From Dehalococcoidia bacterium (lineage in GTDB: Bacteria; Chloroflexota; Dehalococcoidia; Lucifugimonadales; Lucifugimonadaceae): a DNA stretch of 64,000 bases. Position 1 is the stretch's first letter. Each line of letters begins with the position of its first letter. The notes under the pieces are model-generated. The model was given only the letters and a program-made list of their open reading frames with translations. It was not told where the DNA came from and did not search any database. Shown here piece by piece: positions 8,640-17,697 of the stretch. Where the stretch lies: contig JAJEAU010000019.1 of assembly GCA_022824185.1 (NCBI GenBank), forward strand, positions 62,001 through 126,000, in the 5' to 3' direction. The position numbers and the translations under genes were made by a program.

Positions 8640-9604
8640 GCTGCCACCACCTCTGAGTGCAAGTGGCAGGAGACTAGGTCAGGATCGCCGAGGAGTTGGG
8701 GGATTTCTTCTCCGCAGATGGGCATCGCTTCGGGGCATCGGGGCATGAACGGGCATCCGGGCGGTACGGCGAGCAAGGAGGGCGGAAGGCCTGGAATGCC
8801 TTGGAGTTTTCGTTTGCCAGCGGTGTCGGGCAGGCTTGAGATGAGAAGGCGTGTGTAGGGGTGGCGCGGGTTGGCGAAGATTTGTTGGACGGTTGCGAGT
8901 TCGACAAGTTTGCCGGCGTACATCACGCCGATCCGGTCGGCGAACTGCGCCATCAGTCCCATGTCGTGGCCGACGAGGATGACAGCGGCGCCGATCTCAG
9001 CCCGTACGTCTTCGAGGGTTTCCATGACCTGCCGTTGGACTACGACGTCGAGGGCGCTGGTCGGCTCATCGGCGAGGATAAGGCGCGGTTTATGGGATAT
9101 CGCCATTGCGATGGTGACGCGTTGCTTCATGCCGCCGCTGAGTTCGTGAGGGAAGAGGTTGAGGACGTTGCTGTTTAGTCCGACCTGCGCCATTAGAGTG
9201 TTGAGGCGTTCTTGCAGGCGTTCGCGGGATTCGTTGACGCCGTGGTCGCGGAGACCGTCGACCATCTGGCTTCGGATTCGCCGGACGGGGTTGAGAGCGT
9301 TCATCGCGGCTTGGGGAACCATGGCGACATCGTTGCCGCGGACGGCTCGCATTTCAGGTTCTGTCAGGCTTATGAGGTCGCGTCCGTCAAGTGTCACCGT
9401 TCCGCCGGCGATTTCACCTGGCGGTTTGATCATTCGCATGATGGCAAGCGCGGTGGTTGTCTTCCCGGATCCGGATTCGCCTACCAATCCGAGTTTTTCG
9501 CCTTCTTCGATATCGAGGTCGACGCCGTCAACGGCGCGCACCGTTCCGGCGCGGATGTTGAAGTAGACGCGCAGGTCTCGGATGGAAAGGACTGGTTCAG
9601 ACAT
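8636..9604 (-). CDS. Oligopeptide/dipeptide ABC transporter ATP-binding protein (DppD/OppD-like)
   Basis: This is the first ATPase of the importer. Motifs are Walker A GESGSGKTTTALAIMRM, signature LSGGMKQRVTIAMA, Walker B LILADEPTSALDVV and switch VGHDMGL. The C-terminal extension carries the CPFMPRCPEAMPIC cysteines. The open frame extends 11 codons upstream, but the ATG at 9602-9604 is chosen because it overlaps the stop of the upstream permease gene (ATGA) and starts directly with the conserved strand MSEPVLSIRDLRV. It forms a heterodimer with the adjacent OppF-like ATPase under the permease pair. Confidence 0.93.
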   Translation of the reverse strand: MSEPVLSIRDLRVYFNIRAGTVRAVDGVDLDIEEGEKLGLVGESGSGKTTTALAIMRMIKPPGEIAGGTVTLDGRDLISLTEPEMRAVRGNDVAMVPQAAMNALNPVRRIRSQMVDGLRDHGVNESRERLQERLNTLMAQVGLNSNVLNLFPHELSGGMKQRVTIAMAISHKPRLILADEPTSALDVVVQRQVMETLEDVRAEIGAAVILVGHDMGLMAQFADRIGVMYAGKLVELATVQQIFANPRHPYTRLLISSLPDTAGKRKLQGIPGLPPSLLAVPPGCPFMPRCPEAMPICGEEIPQLLGDPDLVSCHLHSEVVAA

Positions 9605-10545
9605 CACAGACTCTGTCTCAGTCGGGGATTGGCCCACTTGTCAAGACCGGCGGCGATGAGATAGAGGGTGATGAAGATCCATGCGACGAGGATGATCGGC
9701 GGGACGTACCACCACCACCAGTTGCTAATGGTTGCGCCGTAGTAAAGCGACCAGTAGATTGTCATGCCCAATGTGGGTTCGTGTTGCGGTCCGAGTCCGA
9801 GGGCTTCAAGTCCTACGGCGGCAAGGATGCCGCTTGCCATTGCGCCTACGAAACTGGCGGCGAGGAACGGGAGCAGGTTGGGCATCAGTTCGCGGAAGAT
9901 GATCTCGAGATCGCCCATCCCATTGAGCCGCGCCACCTCGACGTAGTTGCTCTCTCTCATGCTTAGGACTTGGGCGCGGATGACGCGCGTGGGCCACATC
10001 CACGATAAAGATGCGACTATGAAACCCATTGCGTTGACGGAGAGTCCAGAGGATTCTTTGATTGTCGAGGCCACGACTACGAGAACCGCCAAACTCGGGA
10101 TGGTTATGAAAACATCGGAGATGATTCGTATGAACGCGTCGATGACTCCTCGCATGTAACCACCTAAGAAACCGAGGATGATCCCGATGCCGAGTCCGAA
10201 GATGCCGGCGTATAGTCCGATGCGGAGAGTCAACGGTGCGCCGTGGATCATGAGGGGCAAGACTTGGCGACCGTTGAAGTCAGTTCCTAGCCAGTATTTG
10301 GATTGCGGCGGAGCGGTTTGAGGTCCTGAGATCGGGTCGGCGAGTTTGGGGTCTACAATCTGACCGCCGATGAGCCACAGCGCTAGCAGGGCGATGAGCA
10401 TGAAGAGTCCGATGGATAACATCCGCTCGTGGAGCAGATAGTATCCGATCTGTGAGATCGCGCTGAAAGAACTGTCGGAGCTCGAATCGGCTTCAGCTTG
10501 GATAGCGGCAGACGATTGGGTAGTTTCAGTGCTTGGATCTAGCAT
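9604..10545 (-). CDS. Oligopeptide/dipeptide ABC transporter permease (DppC/OppC-like)
   Basis: This is an inner-membrane permease of the binding-protein-dependent transport family. It has a Ser/Thr-rich cytoplasmic N-terminus and a first membrane segment SIGLFMLIALLALWLIGGQI. The DppC hallmark YWLGTDFNGRQVLPLMIHGA follows, then several membrane helices. The EAA coupling loop is around YVEVARLNGMGDLEIIFREL. At 313 residues it has normal length. The stop overlaps the next ATPase start, and the gene follows the DppB-like gene by 33 bases. Confidence 0.93.
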   Translation of the reverse strand: MLDPSTETTQSSAAIQAEADSSSDSSFSAISQIGYYLLHERMLSIGLFMLIALLALWLIGGQIVDPKLADPISGPQTAPPQSKYWLGTDFNGRQVLPLMIHGAPLTLRIGLYAGIFGLGIGIILGFLGGYMRGVIDAFIRIISDVFITIPSLAVLVVVASTIKESSGLSVNAMGFIVASLSWMWPTRVIRAQVLSMRESNYVEVARLNGMGDLEIIFRELMPNLLPFLAASFVGAMASGILAAVGLEALGLGPQHEPTLGMTIYWSLYYGATISNWWWWYVPPIILVAWIFITLYLIAAGLDKWANPRLRQSL

Positions 10546-10578
10546 CTTGTGTGCCTAGTCGTCGTTCGTCAATGCCAA

Positions 10579-11604
10579 TTACGCGCCGCGCCGGACGCGA
10601 GGATCGATGAACGGGTACGCGATGTCGAGGATGAAAGTCGAAGCAGCCACCATGACGATGAGGACTAAAACGACTCCGTAGATTACGAAGTAGTCGAAAC
10701 CCGCAATCGCGTTGTAGAGGAGAGTGCCCATGCCGGGGTATCGGTAGATGACCTCGACGAGGATGACTCCAGAAAAGATGAGGCTCATGGCAAGTGCGAG
10801 GGAGGTCAGCTGAGGTAGCGTAGCGTTTCGCATACCGTAAAGCCCGAAGACGCGACCGGGCCTCAGACCACGCATTTGGGCTAGAGTGACGTAGTCCTCG
10901 CCTGCGGTGGTGACCATCATTCCGCGCATTCCCAACGCCCAGAATCCGATTTGAGAGAGGATGATCGAGAGTGCTGGCAGTATCGAGTGTTTGATGGTGT
11001 CCAAGACGCGTTCGATATCCCATCCGTCGTAAACGGCTGTGACGCTGGTCGCACCCGCTAGCGGCAACAGGGGCCACCAATCGGGTTGCCATTGATGGCG
11101 CACCGCGAATACGAACATCAGCAACAAGGCCAACATGAAGTAAGGGATCGGGGACAAAGTGAGGAAAACGGGCAATGCGCCTTTGAGCCATCGAGGTGCG
11201 CCCGGCCAAGCCAATGTAGCACCCGACAACGAACCCAACGCGAAAGCCACCAAGACCGAGATGCCGACGAGGCCGAGTGTGTAAGGCATGCGCTGTTTGA
11301 TCATGTCCCAAACCCGCGTCGGATAGTTGATTAGAGAGACGTTGAGGTCGCCGCGCAGCACGCTTGAGAGGTAGCGGACGTACTGGAGGTAGAGGGGTTG
11401 GTCGAGTCCGTATTCCCGCTCGTATGCTTCAACGACCTTCTCCATGCCAGTGGCGAGGTTGCCGGTGGCGGCCATCATGACGAGTCGCTCACGGACGGGG
11501 TTTCGGTCGCTCGCGATCCGAGGCAGGAAGAAAATGACCGTCGTGGCGAGCCACACGACGAGCAAGAACATGCCGAGTCGTGCTGCCAGATAGGAGATGC
11601 TCAA
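10579..11604 (-). CDS. Oligopeptide/dipeptide ABC transporter permease (DppB/OppB-like)
   Basis: First gene of the five-gene importer operon and partner of the DppC-like permease. It begins MSISYLAARLGMFLLVVWLA and continues with the large periplasmic segment typical of DppB (YEREYGLDQPLYLQYVRYL, then SVLRGDLNVSLI). The EAA loop is DYVTLAQMRGLRPGRVFGLY. The end, FILDIAYPFIDPRVRRGA, is the family's usual C-terminal motif. About six membrane segments, 341 residues. A leader of roughly 95 bases separates it from a candidate -10 box upstream. Confidence 0.93.
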   Translation of the reverse strand: MSISYLAARLGMFLLVVWLATTVIFFLPRIASDRNPVRERLVMMAATGNLATGMEKVVEAYEREYGLDQPLYLQYVRYLSSVLRGDLNVSLINYPTRVWDMIKQRMPYTLGLVGISVLVAFALGSLSGATLAWPGAPRWLKGALPVFLTLSPIPYFMLALLLMFVFAVRHQWQPDWWPLLPLAGATSVTAVYDGWDIERVLDTIKHSILPALSIILSQIGFWALGMRGMMVTTAGEDYVTLAQMRGLRPGRVFGLYGMRNATLPQLTSLALAMSLIFSGVILVEVIYRYPGMGTLLYNAIAGFDYFVIYGVVLVLIVMVAASTFILDIAYPFIDPRVRRGA

Positions 11605-11706
11605 GGCTTATACCCCGTCATCGGTTGCCACAGATATAGTTCCGGATTATTACGAAATCGAGCGCGCTCGTCCGTCGATGCAACGGATTGCACGCCATGC
11701 GGCGGA

Positions 11707-11712
11707 ATTATA
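11707..11712 (-). promoter_or_regulatory. Candidate -10 box for the peptide importer operon
   Basis: The minus strand reads CTGTATAATTCC, a perfect TATAAT, about 103 bases before the first permease start. No -35 match is seen at 16-18 bases, so the call rests on the -10 alone and on position. Confidence 0.3.
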
Positions 11713-11738
11713 CAGCGGAATCAGGCGCGCGGCGCGGC

Positions 11739-12656
11739 CTATTGGTAGCGAACGACTGCTGTGTCGCCTGCTAGCCAGCGGAAGTCGGTGAATTCGCTGC
11801 CGATGGGGGCTTCGAAGACTATGTGGCCGCGGAGTTCTTCGCCTTGGTTGAGGGTGAAGCCGCCCCACATGAGTCGGAAGTCGGGGTTTAGGTAGCGGTC
11901 GTTGGTGGTGGTCTCGACGACGTATGAGCGGTCGATGACGTTGACGGGTTTGAGGGCGATGCTGCCTTTGATGCGGAGCTCGGCGGCTTCGCGGTCTATA
12001 ACCATCCTCACAGCTCCCGATGTCTGGTTGGTTAGGACGGTTTCGACGATGACTATTTCGGTGCCCTGCCCTTCCGGCTTGATCGCCCACTGATTGACGG
12101 TTCCGGCACTGGATGGGGCTTCGTAAACGACGTATGGCTGGTGGTTCGGGAGTTCGGCGCGGATCCAGAGGGTGCGGCCGGCTACGTAGAGGTCAGGTCC
12201 ACCTTCGAATGGATTCGCCCACAGAAGCACCTCGACGACGGCGAGGGATACGAGGGAGATCACCGTCAGCGCGATCAGGACGACGGGGACGGCTTGCTTC
12301 GGCACGCTGATCTGGCGACGTGCGAGGACGGCGCCGGAGGAGTCGACGTCGATGTATTCGGAGCCGGAGGAGCCGCGGAACGATGCGGATGGCGTGTAGT
12401 CGATGAATACGCGGGAGATGCCTTCGCCCATGGATTCGACGCCGTTGACCTCCCATTGGAGATCGGTGTCGCGGAGCTTGGGGCCGTAGTCGTATTTGTT
12501 CTCTTCGGCGTATCGAAGAGCCGCCTCGACCTCGGTCGGGAAAGATTCGCGGGCTTCATCGCCTTCGATGAAGTTCTCGCGGGCCGACACGTCGACCGAC
12601 TCATCGGTCGCTGTGATTTCTTCGTCCCGGTCTTCGGGTCGGTCGGTGTTGGCCAT
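11739..12656 (-). CDS. Hypothetical single-pass membrane protein
   Basis: I do not recognise a family. The 305-residue product has an acidic, soluble N-terminal part of about 120 residues (DRPEDRDEEITATDESVDVS at the start). One strong membrane helix follows (VPVVLIALTVISLVSLAVVE, about 125-145). A C-terminal extracellular domain of about 160 residues is rich in beta-type motifs (TEIVIVETVLTNQTSGAVRM, AELRIKGSIAL, GEELRGHIVFEAPIG). The C-terminal part resembles a DUF4352-like beta sandwich, but this is not certain. It lies between the importer operon and a cysteine desulfurase, with no overlap that would argue for a shared job. Confidence 0.7.
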   Translation of the reverse strand: MANTDRPEDRDEEITATDESVDVSARENFIEGDEARESFPTEVEAALRYAEENKYDYGPKLRDTDLQWEVNGVESMGEGISRVFIDYTPSASFRGSSGSEYIDVDSSGAVLARRQISVPKQAVPVVLIALTVISLVSLAVVEVLLWANPFEGGPDLYVAGRTLWIRAELPNHQPYVVYEAPSSAGTVNQWAIKPEGQGTEIVIVETVLTNQTSGAVRMVIDREAAELRIKGSIALKPVNVIDRSYVVETTTNDRYLNPDFRLMWGGFTLNQGEELRGHIVFEAPIGSEFTDFRWLAGDTAVVRYQ

Positions 12657-12736
12657 GGTTTTGAGAGTGTCGGAGGGTTGTTGGTATAGGTATCAAATAT
12701 AAACGCGCGCCGCGATGTTGTGGATCACTGGGCGAA

Positions 12737-13945
12737 TCACCGTGCGGCCATTGAGGGCATGCCTCGGAGTTGGGTTACGACTTCGGCGAGGGCGTTGACG
12801 GTGTAGTCGACGTCGTCTTGGGTGGAGTCTTTGCCGAACGAGAAGCGGAGGCTTCCTTGGGCGAGTTCGCGTGACATTCCCATCGCTAGAAGGACGTGGG
12901 AGGGTTCGACTGTGGCACTGCTGCAGGCACTGCCGCTTGAGGCGCAGATCCCTTTGAAGTCGAGGCCCAGGAGCATGGGCTCGCCTTCGAGGCCGGGGAT
13001 GGAGATGTGTGCGATGTGGGGGAGGCTGTTTTCGGGGTGATTGTTGATCGTTACGCCGTCGACGCGTTCGGTTACCGCCGCGAGGAAGCGGTCGCGGATG
13101 GCTCGGGTGTGTTCGCAGAATTGGAGACGTTCGTTTTCGGCGAGGATCAGGGCGGCGTCCATGCCAACGATGCCGGGGACGTTTTCGGTGCCGGAACGTC
13201 GCTGTCGCTCCTGTCCGCCGCCAGCGATCAAGGGGTCGATTTTGACGCCGCGACGTGCGAAAAGGACGCCAACGCCTTTTGGTCCGTGGATCTTGTGGGC
13301 GGAGAGGGATAGGAAATCGACACCGAGGGATTTGACATCCAACGGGAGTTTGCCGGATGCTTGGACGGCGTCGGTGTGGACAATGACCGTCGTGCCTCGC
13401 TCCGCCGCGTGTTTTTTGGCGATGCGGGAGATTTCTGGGATGTCGTTGATAGCGCCAACTTCGTTGTTGGCGTACATGATGCTGATGATGGCGTTTCGGT
13501 TGCCGAGGTTGGATGCGACGTCTTGGGGATTTACTATTCCGTATCGGTCGACGGGGACGCTGATCACGTGGTGACCATCGCGCTCGATTTGCTCTGCGGC
13601 ATGGATGACGGCGTGGTGTTCGACGTCGGAGACGATGATGTCGGCGGGTTCGTTGAACGTTGAGGCGACGCCTTTGATTGCCATGTTGTCGGCTTCGGTG
13701 CCGCCGCCGGTGAAGACGATCTCGCTGGTGCGGCAGTTGAGGACTGCGGCTACTTGTGCTCTTGCTTCGTCGATTGCGTTGCGGGATTCTCCGGCGATGG
13801 CGTAGAGGCTGGAAGGGTTGCCGAATGCGTGGCTGAAGTACGGCAACATCGCATCGAGCACCTCGGGACGGACGGGGGTGGTCGCGGCGTGATCGAGGTA
13901 GATTACGGGAGAATCGCTATCGAGATGGTTGAGTTCGGTGGCCAT
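12737..13945 (-). CDS. Cysteine desulfurase (NifS/IscS family)
   Basis: This PLP enzyme takes sulfur from L-cysteine for Fe-S clusters and tRNA thiolation. It begins with the fold-type I motif VIYLDHAATTPVRPEVLDAM. The PLP-binding lysine is in SLSAHKIHGPKGVG near residue 215. The active-site cysteine is in SSGSACSSATVEPSHVL near 337, in the long-loop form typical of the IscS/NifS group. Length 402 residues. No iscU or sufB is beside it, so its sulfur acceptor cannot be read from context; the tRNA methylthiotransferase MiaB at 36.7 kb is one downstream user of Fe-S clusters. Confidence 0.93.
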   Translation of the reverse strand: MATELNHLDSDSPVIYLDHAATTPVRPEVLDAMLPYFSHAFGNPSSLYAIAGESRNAIDEARAQVAAVLNCRTSEIVFTGGGTEADNMAIKGVASTFNEPADIIVSDVEHHAVIHAAEQIERDGHHVISVPVDRYGIVNPQDVASNLGNRNAIISIMYANNEVGAINDIPEISRIAKKHAAERGTTVIVHTDAVQASGKLPLDVKSLGVDFLSLSAHKIHGPKGVGVLFARRGVKIDPLIAGGGQERQRRSGTENVPGIVGMDAALILAENERLQFCEHTRAIRDRFLAAVTERVDGVTINNHPENSLPHIAHISIPGLEGEPMLLGLDFKGICASSGSACSSATVEPSHVLLAMGMSRELAQGSLRFSFGKDSTQDDVDYTVNALAEVVTQLRGMPSMAAR

Positions 13946-14133
13946 GCTGTGGGCGAATAGCGGCTGGTGGCGTCGATTTTGTTCAAAGCGTCGCTGATCG
14001 AAGCAGCGGGGAGTCGGAATGGGTGGTTACGTGTTGTTAAACTTTAATGCTTGATTGCCATCGAAACTGAACCGCCGATGGTGGCGTATATTGTCAGACG
14101 ACGATTTAAGCTAACGGCGGTGCGAAAAGGATC

Positions 14134-15102
14134 ATGATCCAGCTTGAGCATATGTCGAAGTACTACGGGCCCTACCCGGCAGTGCTCGACGTTTCATTTG
14201 AGGTGCTGAAGGGCGAGATTGTGGGTTTCTTGGGTCCGAACGGTGCGGGCAAGACGACGACGATGCGGGTGTTGACGGGCTTCACGCCGCCGACTCATGG
14301 CGATGCAGTGGTAGCGGGATACAACGTTGTGTCGCACTCGTTGGACGCGCGGCGGCATATCGGGTATTTGCCGGAGACGGTTCCGCTCTATTACGACATG
14401 ACCGTCACTGATTTCCTGTCGTACATGGGCATGTTGCGGGGAATGAATCGCGAGTGGATCAACGAGCGCGTGCCGAGGGTGATCGACACCGTTCGGTTGA
14501 ACGACTATCGGAACACGCTTGTGGGCAAGCTGTCGAAGGGATACCGGCAACGGACTGGGATCGCCCAGGCGATTCTCCATGAGCCCGATGTTCTCATCCT
14601 CGATGAACCGACGATTGGGATCGACCCGATTCAGGTGGTTGAGACCCGTGAGTTGATCAGCGAGTTGGGCGAGGATCACACGCTTCTTTTGAGTTCGCAC
14701 ATCTTACCGGAAGTGAGCATGATCTGTCGGCGGGTGCTCGTGATTCACGATGGTCGGATTGTTGCAGATGACCGACCGGATAATCTGTCTGAACGATTGC
14801 AGCACTCGGAGCGAATCGAGTTGACGGTCCGGGGCGCGGAGCCGCGTGCGGTTATCGGCGAGATGCGCGAGTTACCGATGGTAGTGGATGCTCGACGTGA
14901 CAACCGCGCCGAGAGCATGGCACGGGCTGAGCGGGATGGGACGGTTCCGTTGATCGTGGATGCACGTCCGAATGTGCAGGCAACCGAAGTGATCGCCAAC
15001 AAGGTGATTGAACATGGCTGGGGTCTTGTGAATCTGACACCATTGCCCCTTACGTTGGAGGAGATCTTCTTGGAGTTGACGACCGAAGAGGATCTGGGCT
15101 GA
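14134..15102 (+). CDS. ABC-2 type transporter ATP-binding protein (GldA-like)
   Basis: ATPase of a four-gene exporter operon. Motifs are Walker A GPNGAGKTTTMRVLTGF, signature LSKGYRQRTGIAQA, Walker B VLILDEPTIGIDPIQ and switch LLSSHILPEV. The C-terminal 90 residues form the small extra domain common to ABC-2 ATPases of the GldA type. The start ATG follows AAAAGGATC, a good ribosome site. The next gene starts four bases after the stop. Genes for GldA, GldF and GldG are known from gliding Bacteroidetes, but similar sets occur widely in non-gliding bacteria. Confidence 0.9.
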   Translation: MIQLEHMSKYYGPYPAVLDVSFEVLKGEIVGFLGPNGAGKTTTMRVLTGFTPPTHGDAVVAGYNVVSHSLDARRHIGYLPETVPLYYDMTVTDFLSYMGMLRGMNREWINERVPRVIDTVRLNDYRNTLVGKLSKGYRQRTGIAQAILHEPDVLILDEPTIGIDPIQVVETRELISELGEDHTLLLSSHILPEVSMICRRVLVIHDGRIVADDRPDNLSERLQHSERIELTVRGAEPRAVIGEMRELPMVVDARRDNRAESMARAERDGTVPLIVDARPNVQATEVIANKVIEHGWGLVNLTPLPLTLEEIFLELTTEEDLG

Positions 15103-15106
15103 AACT

Positions 15107-15868
15107 GTGCGTTACATCTGGCTAATCGCTAATAAAGAAGTCCGCACGTATTTCGCCTCACCGATGGCGTACGTCGTGACGGCGGCATTCCTGGCCATTA
15201 CCGGGTTTTTCTTTGTCGCGTCGGTTTCGGACGCTTTTTCCGAGGCTTCGATCCGCGGGTTCCTTGCCGGTGCTGTATTTTTCATGATCTTCATGTCGCC
15301 GGCGATCACCATGCGTCTGTTGGCAGAAGAGCAAAAGGTGGGGACGTTGGAGCTGTTGTTGACTTCGCCGGTGCGTGAGGTGGAGATCGTGTTAGGTAAG
15401 TTCCTGGCAGCATTCATCACGGTGTTGGCGATGATCTTGCTTTCGGCGTATTTCGTGATCATCCTGTTCGTCTATGGCATCCCGGACGTTGGGCCGATCT
15501 TGACCGGGTATTTGGGATTGGTCTTGTATGCCGCGGCAACGTTGGCGATCGGGTTGTTTGCTTCGGCGCTTAGCCCGAACCAGATAGTGGGATTGGTTGT
15601 CGGTGCTGGATTGTTGACGGGTTTGACGATCATCGACTTTGTGTCGGAGCGGGTAACCGGTGTTACGTCCGAGATTCTGGATGCCCTTCAGCTCGGCGCT
15701 TCGTTCTCGGTGTTTGATTTGGACAGCTTTGGTGTAGCCGAGGCTGGGCATTTTGCCGATTTCGCCCGTGGCATCCTTTCGGTCGGCGATGTTGTGTATT
15801 ACCTCTCGATCACGGCCGTTTTCTTGATGCTGACGGTGATTGCGTTGGAAACTCGTCGATGGCGCTGA
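15107..15868 (+). CDS. ABC-2 type transporter permease (GldF-like)
   Basis: GTG start giving MRYIWLIANKEVRTYFASPM, the typical amphipathic start of GldF-like permeases. About six membrane helices follow, with the conserved segment LLAEEQKVGTLELLLTSPVR between helices 2 and 3. The C-terminus (YYLSITAVFLMLTVIALETR) also matches the family. 253 residues. It is coupled to the ATPase gene upstream and followed after 56 bases by the GldG-like gene. Confidence 0.9.
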   Translation: MRYIWLIANKEVRTYFASPMAYVVTAAFLAITGFFFVASVSDAFSEASIRGFLAGAVFFMIFMSPAITMRLLAEEQKVGTLELLLTSPVREVEIVLGKFLAAFITVLAMILLSAYFVIILFVYGIPDVGPILTGYLGLVLYAAATLAIGLFASALSPNQIVGLVVGAGLLTGLTIIDFVSERVTGVTSEILDALQLGASFSVFDLDSFGVAEAGHFADFARGILSVGDVVYYLSITAVFLMLTVIALETRRWR

Positions 15869-15924
15869 TCGTCGATGGCGCCAAGGCGTTGTGAGATGAA
15901 CCGAATGGCAGAAAACGTATCTCG

Positions 15925-17694
15925 ATGACCACTCAAGACAGCTCACGGCCAGAGATTCCGGAGACTCGCCCGACGATGGAGGAGCTCGTGGACGAGACTC
16001 CGCTTCGCGAGCGCTTCATGGCGAGCGCGCGATCAATTCGGCAGGCCCTTGCTTTGGCGGGGACACTCATACTGGTCCTGGGTGTGCTGATTTGGATTTT
16101 CTTGCGAGACCTCGAGACCTATTCGTACATCGTGATGGGAATCGGGTTGCTGGTGCTGGTGGTCGATGCGGCGATTTCGTTCGACGCGGTAAGGTATGCG
16201 GTGTTTGGGAGACGCGGTCGATATGGCCTGAATACGGCGATAGTCTTGATTGCGTTTGTGGCTATCGCGGTGGTGTTGAACTTCGTGATCTATTGGGCGG
16301 TAGGCAGGCCTGATCCTCCCGGATTCCTGCGTGTGGATACGACGAGCACGAAGCAGTTCATTGTCTCCGATCAGACGTTGAACACGTTGAAGAATCTGCG
16401 CGAGCCGATCGATGTGATCGCTTTCTTCCGCCGGAACACTCCGCAGCGTCAAGCAGCGTGGCGTGCTACCGAGGATCTGTTGAGTGAATTCAGGCGGCGG
16501 TCGACGGTTCAGGAGTTGAATTTCAGGTTGGTCGATCCGGAACTTGAGCCCAACGTCGCGACGGAGTACGGCATCACACAGTTCCCGTCGTTGGCGATCG
16601 AGGCGACCGAGAGTCGGCGCATCGAAGTGATTCCGGGATTGAACCCCAACCAAGGTCCGAACGTGTTTTCTGAGCAGGACATCATTACCGGCCTATTGGT
16701 GGTCAATCAGATCAAGCAGAAGACCGTAATTTTCATCAGCGGCCATGCGGTGCGCGACTTGCTCGACGACACGCGGGGTGGGGATGGGTTCTCTCTGGCG
16801 GCGAGCGCGCTGGTTCGTGAGAATTACGCAATCGCGAACGAAACGTTGCAGGAGTTGGGTCAGAGGCTACAGACCAACAATCCTGAACTGTTCCCGGCCG
16901 CGATCATCTTTGCCGGGCCGACGAACGATATGACGGAGAGCGAAGAAGGAATCTTGCTCGAATACAGCCGTCGCGGCGGCAACCTACTGCTCCTTTTGGA
17001 ACCTGAGAGCGCACCAGATTCGTTCAAAGGATTCTTGACGCGTTATGGCGTTGGCGTCGGCGAAGGGACGGTGGTCGACACCGCGAGTTACGTCGCACCG
17101 AACCCATCGTTCCTGCAAGTCAAGAACACGAATGGCCAGTTGCCGGAGCATCCGCTGACGGAAGACTTTGACGTGCTCTACATGCCGGGTGCAACGTCGT
17201 TCTCATACAGCATCGATCCGGAGACGATTCCGCTTACCGACGAGGGTATCCCTTACGTCCGGCAAGAGTTGGTTGCGATCAGCACGCTCAACAGCTGGGC
17301 CGAGACTGACATCGAGAATATCGAGTTTCAGGTGGAAGAGGACCAAGGCGGCCCGCATCCAATAGCGGTTGCTGTAGAGGCGGTTTCGGAGATAGGTGGC
17401 AGCCCCCGACGTGATGGCGACGAGTTGCTTGCAACGCAAATGGTGCTGGTGGGTGACACCGATTTCGCTAGTAATGCGTATTTCGGTTCAGCGAGGAACG
17501 GTGATTTGTTCGTGAATGCCGTGAACTACCTCGCCGATGACTACGAGCTGATAACGCTACGACCTAAGACCGTTGCCTTCCGCGAGTTGGTGCTGACCGA
17601 ATCCGAGCGGAACTTCGTCCGCTGGAGCGGTTGGCTGTTGATGCCGATACTCGTGGCACTGGCCGGGATCTGGGCCTGGTGGAGAAGACGCTGA
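15925..17694 (+). CDS. GldG-like ABC transporter auxiliary protein
   Basis: A 589-residue protein with two or three N-terminal membrane helices (ALALAGTLILVLGVLIWIFL, then VMGIGLLVLVVDAAISF). A large extracytoplasmic GldG/IFT52-like domain follows (SEQDIITGLLVVNQIKQKTV, IFISGHAVRDLL, LLLLLEPES) and a C-terminal membrane helix ends it (GWLLMPILVALAGIWAWWRR). GldG-like proteins work with the ATPase and the GldF-like permease. The stop is three bases before the next start, and the four genes read as one operon. Substrate unknown. Confidence 0.87.
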   Translation: MTTQDSSRPEIPETRPTMEELVDETPLRERFMASARSIRQALALAGTLILVLGVLIWIFLRDLETYSYIVMGIGLLVLVVDAAISFDAVRYAVFGRRGRYGLNTAIVLIAFVAIAVVLNFVIYWAVGRPDPPGFLRVDTTSTKQFIVSDQTLNTLKNLREPIDVIAFFRRNTPQRQAAWRATEDLLSEFRRRSTVQELNFRLVDPELEPNVATEYGITQFPSLAIEATESRRIEVIPGLNPNQGPNVFSEQDIITGLLVVNQIKQKTVIFISGHAVRDLLDDTRGGDGFSLAASALVRENYAIANETLQELGQRLQTNNPELFPAAIIFAGPTNDMTESEEGILLEYSRRGGNLLLLLEPESAPDSFKGFLTRYGVGVGEGTVVDTASYVAPNPSFLQVKNTNGQLPEHPLTEDFDVLYMPGATSFSYSIDPETIPLTDEGIPYVRQELVAISTLNSWAETDIENIEFQVEEDQGGPHPIAVAVEAVSEIGGSPRRDGDELLATQMVLVGDTDFASNAYFGSARNGDLFVNAVNYLADDYELITLRPKTVAFRELVLTESERNFVRWSGWLLMPILVALAGIWAWWRRR

Positions 17695-17697
17695 TCT